DNA of 64,000 bases from Temnopleurus reevesii (GCA_036244855.1 BQKZ01001002.1:3107-67106), one strand, 5' to 3'. Positions 11,471 through 23,292 are shown, numbered from the stretch's first letter. The notes: generated by a model not told the origin, from the letters alone. Translations and numbers: made by a program.

Positions 11471-12630
11471 GAGGCCTAGTCATCATACTTTGGGGACGCT
11501 AAATCAAAAAAAGTGAAATTTTGTTCAAGGGGTCGAAACATTTGACATGATGACCTTTTTTGTCTTGGGCAGGAGAAGATTGTATAAAATTGGGTTTCGG
11601 TCATAGACAGCTTCCCTTTCCATGTCACCTTTGGCTTCCAGTAGTCTAGGCACGACTGCATCAGTGAGTATATAGGCCTAAAAAATCTTCAAATACTTTG
11701 GTATACCTTGTTTTGAAAAAAATAAATCATGCCAGAATGACATATTGAAAAAAAAATAGAATAGATCACAATACATACCGCTTTATTCATAAATAGCATT
11801 TAATAGGCCGGTTTACTACTAGATTTAAATTCATGTACTTTTCTTTCCAACGAATAGAACGGAGTTACGGGATATTCCTTAAACTAGATGGTATCAATTG
11901 AACTACAGTAGTATACTTGGAATCGAGTTTGCATACATTATTTGTTGCTACGTCGGGCAGTCGTCGGGCAAGCGTAGGGTAAGCTTTCGAGTCGTCAAGA
12001 ACGCCCTCTGTGTATGGAGATTGTATAAAACTTGTAAATAAGTAACCCCACCTATTTCCTCACGATGACCCATATTTTTACCCTCCAGGTAGGTTTGACA
12101 TATGTGCAATAAGAGATGTTCCCTTTGTACATCTAAAGGTCATGTATTTTGTGCATCTTGACACATGATTTCTACATTTGTATTAAATGTTCTCCAACAT
12201 GCAGACTTCCATTGATGACTGCTACTCACCTGTGAGATCGATCAATATAGTACGCGATATTGGTTAATAGGAATACGTAAATAACTGTATGCTTTTTGTC
12301 CATCATCTATATGGCAAATGCAACTCAAAATGTTATGAATGGATTTCTATTCTAACGCTTCGAATACAAAAATGCGTTTGATAGACAACATTTTCTGTAG
12401 GGTTAAATGGATTTAGTCGATGATTGCTATATATGCGCAGGGCCACGTTTGGTAAACGCTTGCATGTACAGTACATACTCCCAGTGTAAGTTGAACGTAA
12501 TCAACAATAGTCAACCGTTATCAGAGAGCCAATCTTTCCAAAGGCGCGTCAAATAACATCAATAAATGCTAGTCATTAAATAAAATTCATTTGACGGTGT
12601 CAGATGCCATCAATAGGTAAAACGTTAGTT
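11471..12630. other. No gene seen
   Basis: Unique sequence; open frames here have no coding character. Confidence 0.5.
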
Positions 12631-12631
12631 T

Positions 12632-12690
12632 GGAAATTTGGAAATTTATTCATTTGAACGTCATCGACATTAAATTGTTTTCATATACAT
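12632..12690 (-). repeat. Dispersed retroposon 3'-end fragment, family P
   Basis: On the minus strand it reads GTCGATGACGTTCAAATGAA, then TAAATTTCCAAATTTCC. The same sequence with a (CCAAATT)n-like tail recurs at 27990-28127. Ending in a simple tail suggests a retroposon 3' end. Confidence 0.5.
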
Positions 12691-13299
12691 TGTGTTATGT
12701 TATGCAAATTATACAAAATAAAGAAATTATTAATTATTTGATTACAATTGATGAAACAACTTTATATATGTTAAATAGCATAAACATTAGACAACAAAAC
12801 TAAATCTTTCCGTCAACAGTCCCTTTAAAATGGCGAGGTCCAACGTTTTCAAATTCCCAAGCAATTAGCTTGAATACGGTCCGTCGAATGTTAGTCTGAA
12901 CATCCCTCTTCCCACCTCCCAATCGAAACGCCAGAACATGAACATGAACTCTAAAAACGATTGTTATTTGTCAAGCAGATGTACATTTAATTGTTATCTT
13001 CAAAACACCTGGTTACAATTATATGGCTGCAGATTTTGTTGATGTTTTTGTTTTAGTTTGTTTATCTGAAAGATTAAGTAAGGTTCTAAAATGGTTGTTC
13101 AGGGAGATCTAGAGCTTTTTTTTTTTTTATAGAAAACCTTTTGTGACAGTGAAATTTCAATATACTAAGAATGTGATATTGGTCAAAAATACAGTTTGCG
13201 TCCTGTCGCGATGCTAGAAGCGATTGACAGTTTTCAGAGATGGGTACTTTTGCACTGCACAAGCAAGAACGGTGTGAGCTACTGACAGTTAACACATAA
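12691..13299. other. No gene seen
   Basis: Unique sequence with a T run at 13117-13128; no supported coding region. Confidence 0.5.
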
Positions 13300-13560
13300 C
13301 ACAAGGGTACAAAATTGTACCCATAGATTTACCAACGGAAAGTTGTACCACAAAAGTTCGAAATTATAACCCATGCTGGGATATTTGTACCCCATCGTTG
13401 GGGTACAATTTTGGACCCCTCTCATTCAAGATTACACCCCAAGGGTAGAATGCTGATTCCTTCAGTTAAAAAGTGGTAACCCAACATTGTGTACAATATG
13501 GTTCAGTCGGTGTTGCGTCGGTCATACCCCGAGGTGTACAAAAGTGTAAACTGCTTTTTA
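13300..13560. repeat. Degenerate GGTACAA/TTGTACC repeat region
   Basis: The self-complementary motif GGGTACAAAATTGTACCC opens the region, and TTGTACCCC, GGGGTACAAT, GTACAATATGG and similar words recur in both orientations across 250 bp. It may be a diverged hairpin repeat; comparable GGTACAATGTTGTACC words lie near 42211. Confidence 0.45.
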
Positions 13561-13879
13561 TTCGTGTATTGTACAGAAAAGGGGTCTCATTCTAAAAACA
13601 TTTCATATTCTATAGATAATTTCCTGCACACTATGGGTGTCATATTCACACCATAAAGTGGGTTAACTTTGACTGCTTGGACCCCAAACCCATCGGTTTA
13701 CCGAAGGTTGCTCTGACTCGAAGCTCAAGGGAGCTACACCTGGGCAGCCTCAGGCGCTGAAAAGCCAAACAAAGGTCTTCATCAAAATGTTGCCCCCCCC
13801 CCCCCCATCCTCATCATTTGCGCCCTTACCCAATATCTACGTTGCGCGCGTGGCCAAATTGCTCAATATTGTAGGAAAC

Positions 13880-14055
13880 ACATAATGAAAATATATTATA
13901 TAAAACGGACGCAGTGGTGCACGCATACACACACAAACACATGCACTTACACATTTCCCATAAGCACATCCACCTATAAAGACTCCCACATCCTCATGCA
14001 CCTACGTACACACATTCTCGCACACATACTCACGCACACACACACACACAGGCTC
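13880..14055. repeat. CA-rich low-complexity region
   Basis: Interrupted CACA runs ending in an uninterrupted (CA)n at 14033-14050. A C run of about 15 lies just upstream at 13793-13806. Confidence 0.8.
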
Positions 14056-14108
14056 ACTGAATTCATAATAATTTATTACACAACAATGATGGCAGGGTTA
14101 GGTGATCA

Positions 14109-14279
14109 GGGAGGTGTTTCACCAAGATAAGCAAGACTTTACGCACGACTTTACGTTCGACTGGTATCCCTTCTTGTGCGTAATCATTCATAATATTACG
14201 CGCATTCAACGCAAGAAGGGATACCAGTCGAACGTAAAGTCGTGCGTAAAGCCTTTCTTATCTTGGTGAAACACCTCCC
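14109..14279. mobile_element. Foldback MITE, family D, near-perfect hairpin
   Basis: The 171-bp element starts GGGAGGTGTTTCACCAAGAT and ends in its inverse. By eye the two arms of about 69 bases differ at only two or so positions (AAGCAAGAC against AAGAAAGGC), around a short AT-rich centre with ATTCATAATATT. This is far better preserved than other hairpins here, which suggests recent insertion or recent arm correction. Related copies form the cluster at 32661-33400. Confidence 0.9.
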
Positions 14280-15421
14280 AGGTCTTACGAATCCAATGTA
14301 TGCGAAGATTATTCGTTCGCCTTTTGTAATGAATTGAATTATATGAAAATATCACCAGATAGATATTATATAGAATCGTTTAATACCGGTGAGACAATAT
14401 TTTTTCGTTTCCATTAAAACCCACAATCAATCTTTCGGGATTATATTCCTTCGTAAACAAAATATCGTGAACTTTATTATGAGATAATCAATCTAGGGAC
14501 ATCGTAATGTTCTGAAGAAGAAGAAGAAAAAAAGAGAGAACGCGGAAAGCCATTTTGGTCTACGTATTTTTTGTCCGAAATCGGAAGTGACATATAGATT
14601 TGTTTTACGTAATACTTTTCTCCTTTTCCAACTCAATCCAGTCTAATCTTTATTTGCATTGCTGCCAAAAAAAAAATAATTCATGAATTAATTAATTAGA
14701 TCATAAATTAATATCTATATTATCACCAAATTTGATGACATGGTGCTTTTGGAACATCGTTTAAAAAGCAGCTATTCATGAATCAAAAACGCTCACTTCA
14801 CTTATGTATATAGCTAACTGTATGCGCATCATTGTCTATAAAAAAAAATATTATAAAAACAACTATAATAAAAAGCATGCGAGAGGTATCAGAGGAATCA
14901 AACAACAATTTCGGTCACAAAAATAAACGAATAGACATGAATATGAATAAATGAATATATGAAAAAAAAAATTGATGAATCAATAAACGTAGGCTATAAA
15001 TAGTTTAAAAGATGACTATTTAAATGTATAAATTAATAAATCAATTGAATGAATGAAACTGATGCATTTCCTGGGGGAGGTTGACTTATTTATCTTCCAA
15101 GTTGACCCAATCATGTTTACGAAATCTACGCCACCCCCTGCTGCAAGATATAAAGGGCATTGACAAAAACAAAAGGAAATATACCTTCACTGGAACGTTG
15201 GCAATTTGTCCGTTTGTCCCATGACCTGAGAGGACATACGAAGTGTGATCTGTTACGTCGCCTATCCATCCACAGAGTTCTATTTCTTTAGGCGTCACAA
15301 GATTGTGTGACGGTTATGCCTCTCCGAACACTGATTGCTCTGTAATGTACCCAGTCACACACGTCTCTCTACGTCTGTTTGTGACCCAGCAGACGGCTAC
15401 GTACATCTGCAGAATTTAGTT
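14280..15421. other. No gene seen
   Basis: AT-rich unique sequence with poly(A)-like runs. No supported gene. Confidence 0.5.
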
Positions 15422-15608
15422 TCATAAAAACACGATATAAACTATTTCCGTAAAATCAATTCGAACACCAATTCAATGCTCCTTCGTAAGGCTCTTCAAA
15501 TCGGAACAGGCTTGTGGTTGTTTTGTCCGCACAGTTCAATACACGCCCCTCGGATCTATTGCACATGACCCGCTTTGTTTTACGGAAATATTTTATATCG
15601 TGTTCAAA
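15422..15608. repeat. Inverted repeat, about 35-bp arms
   Basis: AACACGATATAAACTATTTCCG near 15427 and CGGAAATATTTTATATCGTG near 15585 are inverted copies with few differences, separated by about 120 bp of non-palindromic DNA. It merges on the right with the family M repeat. Confidence 0.65.
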
Positions 15609-15780
15609 TTGCTCGTGTAGAGTTACGCACAACTCTACGGACTACTGGGTTGTGTTTTATAAAACTGTTTGTTTTCCTGCACTCAATAAACCCCTTGTGC
15701 TGAATCGTACGTTAGAAACCGTCACCAGTTGTTCGTAGAGTCATGATTCGATATACGTAAAGATTTACAAAACACACACC
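15600..15780. repeat. Dispersed inverted repeat, family M (second copy)
   Basis: It contains GTAGAGTTACGCACAACTCTAC and GCTGAATCG followed by CACCAGTTGTTCGTAG and GATATACG. These occur in the same order in 2862-3040. A further inverted match, GGTCACCAGTCATGCGTAGA, lies at about 15864. Confidence 0.5.
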
Positions 15781-16228
15781 ATGCAGGTGTCCCTTTCTCA
15801 GATGCTAGCTCAGTGACCTATGTGCTATCGTTGTGTGCATATTAGCTAGCACGGGTGCAGGAAGGGTCACCAGTCATGCGTAGAGTTGTGCGTATAGCTT
15901 TATGAAACCGTTATAAATCCCTATGATGAAACACTGCCTATGTTTCTTGTACGCAAAAATACGTGAGTGCTGATTTTTAGCTTCTTTAGAATTCTCAGAG
16001 TGACTGCCCATTTAGTGATTTTTTTAAGTGCATATGAAGATTTATTTCAACACTTCCTATTTTGAAAGAAGTGACTCGCCAATCAGAAACTCCTTGTCAT
16101 GTCTATTGAACCTGTCGAGAAAGATGAAACCCCAAGACGTTCAACTATATCTTAGAAAGTTATATCAAAAGTGGATGTTTAAATGTACTTTCGAACGTTT
16201 CAAGCAGGATCAAAACCATTTAAAATTC

Positions 16229-16384
16229 TTAGGGATGTTGCAAGAAATAAAAACGCACATTATTGCTATTACCACACGGCATGTGCTTTTAAAACGACGT
16301 ACATGAACAAAATGATTTTCATTGGGGCGTGCCGTTCTACTGCAACTTGCAATTTACCGCAATTTCTTGCAATAACCCTTATGG
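16229..16384. repeat. Foldback repeat, family L ends
   Basis: TTAGGGATGTTGCAAGAAAT at 16229 and ATTTCTTGCAATAACCCTTA at about 16362 are inverted copies. The terminal motif matches the start of the family L repeat at 3288. Two open frames that cross it are not coding-like. Confidence 0.55.
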
Positions 16385-16623
16385 TGTATGCGTACTTCAA
16401 ACTGGTTCAATCCGAAATGTGCAGTTTTGTTGCTGGAGCTGAATATAAAATAAGCTATGTTATAATTTCATAGCTAAAATCTAAAAAGCATTTCCCCATT
16501 TATTCGTCTGCCGTCCCAAGTTCATGTAGCCTATTTCAACGTTTGCAAACATTATATGTGACCGGGGTCTATGAATTCCCATGGTCATTCCATGTAGGTA
16601 GATCGCTGTGACTTTGCGTAGCG

Positions 16624-16873
16624 TAAAGGCCGACTCACACCTTTGCAAATTTAGCCTGCGTTAGCCCAGCTTCTATGTATATTCAAAACGCTCACTTGAC
16701 GCACAAAGACGCATGTAGTATGGTAGACTGAGGTTCACGTACGATCCGTGAGCGCAAGCCAAACGTCAGTCCACCGTCTAATCCGTGTATAGTGTAAGGC
16801 TAAGGAGCGTGTTTAATTTTCAAAAACGCTGGGCAGACGCAAGCTATAAACGCAAATATGAGAGTCGGACTTC
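16624..16873. mobile_element. Foldback MITE, family A
   Basis: Ends AAAGGCCGACTCACACCTTTGC and GAGAGTCGGACTT, inner left TTAGCCTGCGTTAGCCCAGC and inner right GCTGGGCAGACGCAAGC, with the family A central palindrome between. The right end is the more diverged. Confidence 0.85.
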
Positions 16874-16875
16874 AG

Positions 16876-17045
16876 AGCCAATTGCATGAAATAGTCTTAG
16901 CTATCCTCTTCTAAGGCGTCTTAAGTTCATGTGCCACCCTCTTAACATAGTCGTATGGACACTAATGTCTAAGTTACGAGGGTGGCACAATAAGTCAAGA
17001 CATCTTAGCAAGAAGAGGATAGCTAAGACCATTTCGAGCAATCGG
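16876..17045. mobile_element. Foldback MITE, family I
   Basis: It begins GAGCCAATTGCATGAAATAG and ends CATTTCGAGCAATCGGCC. Inside, TCTTAGCTATCCTCTTCT pairs with AGAAGAGGATAGCTAAGA, and GTGCCACCCTC with GAGGGTGGCAC. It lies directly against the family A element on its left. No other copy was seen in the window. Confidence 0.8.
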
Positions 17046-17947
17046 CCCCATCTTTACCTTTATTTCAAAACAAAAAGGTCGTGTTAACGACTGTCCTTCC
17101 ACTGATCATCATCAGGGCACCGCAGGTCCAATGGATCAATAACATACAAATCAGATAGCAAATGTAATAACAATACATCATCAAACCTAACAATTTTCTT
17201 TAAATGTAGGCGTAAACGACGAGCACATTTCGAATGCTCATAATGCCTCGCTTCCGCTCAAAATGTGCGCAATAGGTGTCAGGGTGATTTGGATGGACTC
17301 GTTTTGGAAATGATCTAGTGGAATGACTATGAAACAAAATTGATTTCATGGGCAGTTAGGTTACCATTAGATGATGTTGACTAGGCTTGGATTTGTGACC
17401 TGCTTTTCAGAAAAATGTACTTATTACAAAATGATTTTACCTCGTCTATATTTATCGGTCACTATACGATCTCAAGGACCTATTTTGAGTAAAATCCCTG
17501 TAAGAATTCAATCACAAATAACGTAAATAAACCAATGTATACAACCAGCGAAAATTTGAATTTAATTCTTTTTCTGTTTTTCTGGTATTATGGGCTGACT
17601 CTAACATGTGCGTATGTCGATCATACCATATGATACATCTACTAATTTTTTCTCTGAGAAATTTCTGGACAATAGATATATTAAAGTTTAGGCTGACTCA
17701 CACTTTACGCAGGTATACGTGGAAAAGTTTCATGCTTGCACACACAAACACACAAACAAAAATCTACTCACTCGTCATAAGCCGATGTATGACATCGTAT
17801 TTAAAGTGTATGGATAGCAATGAAAAATCATCCCAAAACAAGTTAAAATTCAATTAATCCTATCGATACCCATGTAACTAAAAGTATCTGAAAATATGAA
17901 AGCATAAATATATCGTTTACTATCTCAAAAAAAGGGAAAATGAATCG
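17046..17947. other. No gene seen; possible family A end fragment
   Basis: Unique sequence except for AGGCTGACTCACACTTTACG at 17690-17709, which resembles a lone family A terminus. Confidence 0.45.
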
Positions 17948-18075
17948 CCGCTTAGAAACCACGTGGTTTTGGGCCAACGGAAATACCGTGCTTTAACCCC
18001 CGGAGGTCCGGCAGAGGTTTGTCAGCGCATGGTGCCTTGCTGAAAAAAAGATAAGCGTCCGGCCGGACGCCAACA
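17948..18075 (+). repeat. Dispersed repeat, family K
   Basis: Matches 53808-53932 over its whole length: CGCTTAGAAACCACGTG against CGCTCAGAAACCATGTG, then GCAGAGGT, then CTTGCTGAAAAAAAGATAAG against GTTGCTGAAGAAAGATGAG. It is GC-richer than its surroundings. I do not recognise the family; it could be a SINE or a relic of an RNA gene. Confidence 0.6.
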
Positions 18076-18233
18076 GATTTCCATTGTTTAATCGCTTATA
18101 TATTCCAATGTACTTGACGAATAAGCCCATAAAATACAAAGCATGCCTATTTTAGGTAAAGGTTTAGAATTATGACTATCGCACTATCTGACTCGGCGAA
18201 ATTTTATTTTGTTATTTGACAAAGCTATTCTAT

Positions 18234-18545
18234 GGCCGGTATTCCAATAGCGAGGTTTAAGTTAACCCTGGTCTAAATCTGTGGTTTTAGTATGGGTAGC
18301 CAAAAGTGCCAAACCTTCATTCACAATGAATAAGTGTTATGTTAACTGCTCTCTTTTCCCATGCTCTAATAATGAAGAAAACTATTCAGGTTTTCATTCC
18401 GAGACAGTTTTAAATACTATGAGTGCCAAATGTGCTGGTAAATTAAACATCGACTGTTTTAGATTCAAGCCTCTTGTGGCTTTCCATACTTAAACGACAG
18501 GTTTAGACCAGGGTTAACTTAAACCTCGTTATCGGAATACGGGCC
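18234..18545. mobile_element. Foldback element, family C, full length
   Basis: Ends GGCCGGTATTCCAATAGCGA and TCGTTATCGGAATACGGGCC, followed inwards by GGTTTAAGTTAACCCTGGTC and its inverse. The core of about 180 bp is not palindromic; it matches the core of the copy at 22000 in the opposite orientation (words AAAGTGCCAAA, ATGAGTGCCAAATGTGCTGG). The open frame inside it is therefore an accident of repeat sequence. Confidence 0.85.
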
Positions 18546-18957
18546 ATTGACTTTAAGTGTGGCCATAACGAATGCAAAGCTTACCAAGAAAAACGGATTC
18601 GGCGTACTGGTCGTCAGAAAACGTATGCCAACGTACTCACCAGTTTGAACCTATCCTGTCTACAATGTCGTGTCGTGCCATCTATACTCTAAAAGGGTAT
18701 TGAAATGAAATGGTTCTAAACAAGCTTTTAGTTCATAAAACATATATTTATCTAGTTATGAATACGTCATGCATACGCCGATAATCCCCCCCCCCCCAAA
18801 GTTGATAACAAAAACATGTTCATCGTACACTGGTTAAAACTTTTGAGGCAGCAACATGACGTATTGATGGGTTCAAATATGAATTTCGACAACTGTCAGT
18901 ATACAGATGGACAATTCCATGAAAATGTCACGTTCGTTACGTTAAAAAGGAGAATCT
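18546..18957. other. No gene seen
   Basis: Unique sequence with a C run at 18786-18797; nothing supported. Confidence 0.5.
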
Positions 18958-19257
18958 TATAATAATAATAATGAAAATAATATATATATAGTGCACGTAT
19001 CCACTCTACTGAGTGCTCAAGGCGCTTTGAATTATTATTACCCTGGCTTTAGCCCGACAGCCACCAGCGCACTTATCATTTCAAGGAATGGATATTCCTG
19101 CCAGGTACCTATTCACCCCACCTGGGTTTAGTGATGCACAATGTGGATGAATTTCTTGCTGAATGAAATTAATGTTATGGGTGGGATTTGAACCTATATA
19201 CGACCTTCTGGTTGAAATGCGAGAGTCATGACGACTACACCACGGCGCCTCTTAAAG
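18958..19257 (-). mobile_element. tRNA-derived SINE, minus strand
   Basis: Read on the minus strand: an A-box-like TGGTGTAGTCG at 19242-19232, a B box GGTTCAAATCCC at 19194-19183, the body with the sequence complementary to CCACCTGGGTTTAGTGATGC, the GGCTAAAGCCAGGGTAATAA segment, then the tail CCTTGAGCACTCAGTAGAGT and an AT-rich simple end. This is one of the best-preserved copies and sets the full length near 280 bp. Confidence 0.9.
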
Positions 19258-20633
19258 ACCATTCATTGATATTTTTTAATTCAATACGTATTAAAGGATC
19301 GTATACGTGGCCTGCATGACACAATTCAATGAATTACATCAAGACATTCACACGTTAATAAATCAAGGGACATGACAAAGCCATGGAATTTGTCCATTAT
19401 TATGTAAATAAATAATTTCATTCAAGCGCACTAAGATCAAAGGTATGATGCGCTATACAAGAACAGACTGTATTATTATTGTTATTATTACATGTGTATA
19501 TTTTTACACTTTTAGATTAAGATTAAGATATAAGTGCGTGATTTTGCCATTCCACCAAAAAAAAATTAGAATTCACATCGTAAAATGATAATAAATTGAA
19601 CTACAGAATATTATTAAATCTACACACAGCACCGATAATTCATGCACAAATGTAACATTTGCATGATTATGAAAGCACAAAAATTGTTATGGTACTTGCA
19701 AAAAAAAAACAATATTCAATTGAGCCTTTCTTTGTCCAGATATATCCGTCGAGGCTTCTTGCATCAGAATTGATGTCATCTTACCAATACTATTTCTCTT
19801 CCCTTTAAATGTGCATGAGTAAAGATTACATCATGAAATAAAAACTTGAATAAAATAGTTAATGATAATATATACATGCATTATGATTATTAAATGCATC
19901 AGATTATAAAATTGCCTCTAACATTAGCTTTTACATTGGCATTGATGCATGTACGACATTTTCTTTCCATGAAATTTGAATGCTCATTAAAGGTAATAAT
20001 CGTAGCATGATTTATAGATAATGGACAAAATCATTGATCACTTCTCATCTATGAATTTCAACTATACAACGTGTCCCTGACAAAATAGCCACATTCAGGC
20101 TATTCTGTTATCCATATTCTCAAAAAGTATTTATTAATAAGACAAATAGGCTTCATTTGTTTAAAATCGGTTTCGCCAGTCGGAAGTTATGAAAATCTGT
20201 GTGGAGCAATGTCAGATTAAAGTTATCATTATTACGTTTTGTATTGGCCGAACAGAATTCACATCACTCTGTTCCCCTTTATCCAATCTCACAAAGATTA
20301 TCTTGATTTATTGACTTTTTTCTTTTTCAATTACCAAATTGCGAATTAAAAGATCAAGATTTGAAGGAAGGTTTAACATTGACGTGACAAACATAATGAG
20401 ACGTATGGGAAAAAAGAAAGTGGAATAGAAATTCCCCGAACGAAAAACGATGGATACTTTTCTGTTCCTGTTTAAGCAAAACAAAACATACCATAATTTG
20501 GATCCAGCGTTTATAAATAATAGTAGTGATAATGTAAGGCTAGAAGGATCGATTTTGATAAAATAAAACTCATTTGTTTAGTCAAGAAATACATTTTAGG
20601 AATATTGGTCAACAAATATGAATATGTCAATTT
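19258..20633. other. No gene seen; possible SINE/LINE tail
   Basis: AT-rich unique DNA. ATGCGCTATACAAGAACAGA followed by TATTATTATTG at 19448-19487 looks like a lone retroposon 3' tail of the local SINE/LINE type. Confidence 0.4.
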
Positions 20634-20853
20634 TAAAGCTAACTCACACCTTTGCGTTTTTAGTGACCGGCGTATTTTAAATTCTAAAAACGCTCGCTAT
20701 ACGGTGGTCAAACGCTGGGAAGCCTGACTTAATTTCATTTTTGTCGACGTCTAACGAGCGTTAAAGGACCGTCTCCACCGCCAGGCCGCCGTCTGACGAG
20801 CGTATTTGTGCGCCGATGCAGGCTAAAAACGCAAAGGTGTAAGCCGTACCTTT
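20634..20853. mobile_element. Foldback MITE, family A (variant core)
   Basis: Ends AAAGCTAACTCACACCTTTGCG and CGCAAAGGTGTAAGCC. TTAA overlaps the left end and TTTAG follows the right. The core departs from other copies (GTGACCGGCG, GACGAGCGT), so this is a subfamily or a rearranged member. Confidence 0.8.
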
Positions 20854-21253
20854 AGGGAAGAAGTTTTTATTGGAGTACTCTGTATTTTGCCCACCCTCTC
20901 AAGCCATCTTGAGATCACCTGTTCCTTGTCGAGGCTCTATGATTCGATCGGTAATCGAAAATTAATTTCACATTTCAATTTTCTATCATTATTCCGACGC
21001 CTCAGAGCAAGAAGGGCGTTCGGGTCATCGTCCTTTTCGCGGTCTGTACGCTTTAATTGGGGCATGCATTGCCAAGACCATTACGTTGGGATACAATTAA
21101 ATAAGGCATCACCGTATTGTGGCATGCGCGCATAGAAAGAATGCTTTTCGGATTTTGAGCTCCCACCGCCCTTTATTATTTTTTTTTGGGGGGGGGGGTA
21201 CATAGAAGGGTTGGAAAATTGAACCTCAAATGGGGCATCAACAAAGCTCTTAC
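20854..21253. other. No gene seen; T/G homopolymer
   Basis: Open frames here have no recognisable domains. A T run followed by a G run (21180-21199) marks low complexity. Confidence 0.45.
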
Positions 21254-21505
21254 AGGCAGTGGGCATGACTTTAGCATTTCAACCAGAGGATCGAGATTGA
21301 TTCCCACCTATGGCATTAATTTCCTTCGGCAAGAAAAATATTCATCCGCATCGTGCTGCATTCAAACCAGGTGAGGTAAATGGGTACCTGGCGGGAATAT
21401 GTATTCCTTGAAATGCTTTGGCACAGAGATGGCAATGGATATAGAGCCAGGCCAGGGGTCTTAATGGGTACAGACTCTTATACTTGCGGTCTATAAATTG
21501 CATGT
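21254..21505 (+). mobile_element. tRNA-derived SINE (diverged)
   Basis: Head AGTGGGCATGACTTTAGCAT, then TTTCAACCAGAGGATCGAG, body with CATCGTGCTGCATTCAAACC and GGTGAGGTAAATGGGTACCT, and an altered tail ending CTATAAATTGCATG. The B box is degraded, reading GAGATTGATTCCC. Confidence 0.75.
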
Positions 21506-21990
21506 TTGTATGTATCATTGCAAATATTGATATATTTTTGTGGGAGAGGAGGTTGGCCTGTCAAGCCGTCGTGTAGGGGCGCCAAAACCCGGTCAGCCTT
21601 AGTTTGTCTTGTCATTAGTGTGTAATTGGGTGGTATATTGACTAATTGAGCAACTCCCACTAATTCATCATCTGCCTATAGTAGAAACATCGTGACAGTA
21701 TGTTTGATAATCATGATCATAATTTAATCGGGCACTCACACCATCCATCGTTAGGATTACTGTATTATTCTGTTTTAAATGTCACGTTTGAATGTAATCT
21801 TTCCTCATATAAATTGTACAACGTCAATAATTAAAGAGAACAGAACAATATTTTAGAATTCACAGTTGGAATTTAAAATAATTTAGTCTGAAGGCAGGAT
21901 GAGATCAGTCTTGTGATGTGACTGCCCTGTAATCGTTCAATTAATTTTGCTATCTTCGAAAATGAATACGTCTTCTATCATATACAAACG
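21506..21990. other. No gene seen
   Basis: Unique sequence, no supported feature. Confidence 0.5.
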
Positions 21991-21999
21991 AGATTCACT

Positions 22000-22304
22000 G
22001 GCCCGATAGCGAGGTTTAAGTTAACTCTGGTCTAAATCTGTGGTTTAAGTATGGAGAGCCAAAACAGGCTTGAATCTATAACAGTCGGTGTTAAATTTAC
22101 CAGCACATTTGGCACTCATAGTATTAAAACCTGTCTTGGAATAAAAACTTAAATAGTTTTCTACATTAATAGGGCATGGGAGAAGAGATCAGTTAACATA
22201 AGAATTATTCAGTTTAAATAAAGTTTTGGCACATTTGGCTATTCATACTTAAACCACAGATTTAGACTCGAGTTTAAGTTAAACCTGATATCAGAATACG
22301 GGCC
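22000..22304. mobile_element. Foldback element, family C, in duplication unit 1
   Basis: Inverted ends GGCCCGATAGCGAGGTTTAA and TCAGAATACGGGCC. Flanked by CACTG on both sides, a possible 5-bp target duplication if the ends are taken as GCCCG...CGGGC. The core is the reverse complement of the core at 18234-18545. Confidence 0.85.
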
Positions 22305-22704
22305 ACTGTGTTTAAAACCAAAGTGTTTTGAATATGGATAGAAAAATAAGAAAATAGCTATATAAAATCATAAGCATTATTTGATGTATTATCATTTTCA
22401 TGGTGCCGTGGGATGTGTCATTAATCAACGTGATCGACATAGTCCTCATTTGATCTGGGGCCTGTAACATGAAAGAGATATGATTCATTGAAAATATATT
22501 ATATCTCCATGGTACACATTCTGCCATATAGACTTACGATTAAAATTTATCGTAAATTTAATGTCATTTTTTATGTAACAAGCCCTTATGGTGATTTCTA
22601 CGCTGCAGATTTGAGTCCTGCATGGTCACCTCTATTGATGGTGATGTTAAATATAGGTCCTTATCTTTTTTTTAATCTGGAAGAAATATTTAGATTTGAA
22701 TGAT

Positions 22705-22885
22705 CATAAGCGCATCCAGGATTTTGATACGGGGGGGGGGGGCTGAGCTCAAATTTGGCGCCCCCGTCGAGCATAGCTGAGCTGACAAGCAAAAAAAAAA
22801 TAAAAGGTTTTTCACATCAAATTTTGTGCTCCCCTTCGGTGAATTTGGCGCCCCCCCCCCCACGGTGGTCATATTACACGTCATA
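22705..22885. mobile_element. Insertion present only in duplication unit 1
   Basis: Compared with the second unit, about 180 bp is extra here. It contains two copies of AATTTGGCGCCCCC, a run of G at 22731-22742 and a run of C at 22851-22861, which are roughly inverted ends, with an A run between. No coding content. Probably a non-autonomous element. Confidence 0.6.
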
Positions 22886-22908
22886 TTACACAATCTCTCC
22901 CTCTCTCT

Positions 22909-22912
22909 CCCT

Positions 22913-22951
<39 letters not shown>

Positions 22952-22975
22952 ATCTATCTATCTCTCTCTCTCTCG
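22909..22975. repeat. (TC)n and (TCTA)n microsatellite
   Basis: A long CT dinucleotide tract with a short TATC section. The counterpart in duplication unit 2 lies at 23820-23918 and is differently interrupted. Confidence 0.95.
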
Positions 22976-23292
22976 TAGAGATAACTGCGAATATTTCTGG
23001 TTTGCCGACAACCTTCTACAATTCTCGTATTTGCCAAAAGCAAAAATATTTCTCCTAGCTTAATATGACTTTTATCCAACGTAAAATCAATAACGTTGGT
23101 AAAAACATCACTGCCCGTGTCACATGAAACGAATAAATGCTCAATCTGGTATACTTTACATTCAGATACGATCAACGAACGGTCTTCGCCTGTCACATTA
23201 TCAAACGATCATTGAATTAAAACAACAGACGGTAACATTACTCATGCATGGGCTCTGACCCCCNCGAATAAAATTATCTATCTATCTATCTA

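Larger units (their letters stand above)
21991..23265 (+). repeat. Direct duplication X, unit 1
   Basis: Shared with 23293-24225 in the same orientation. The match starts at AGATTCACTGG, covers a family C element, GTGTTTAAAACCAAAGTGTT and TGAGTCCTGCATGGTCAC, the TC-rich microsatellite, and ends after AACGGTCTTCGCCTGTCACA and the C-rich run before the N at 23264. Unit 1 carries an extra insertion at about 22705-22885. The duplicated DNA has no coding frame kept in both copies. Confidence 0.9.

Noticed and set aside
18281..18493. Cysteine-containing 70-codon frame
   Set aside because: It lies wholly within the core of a family C foldback element.
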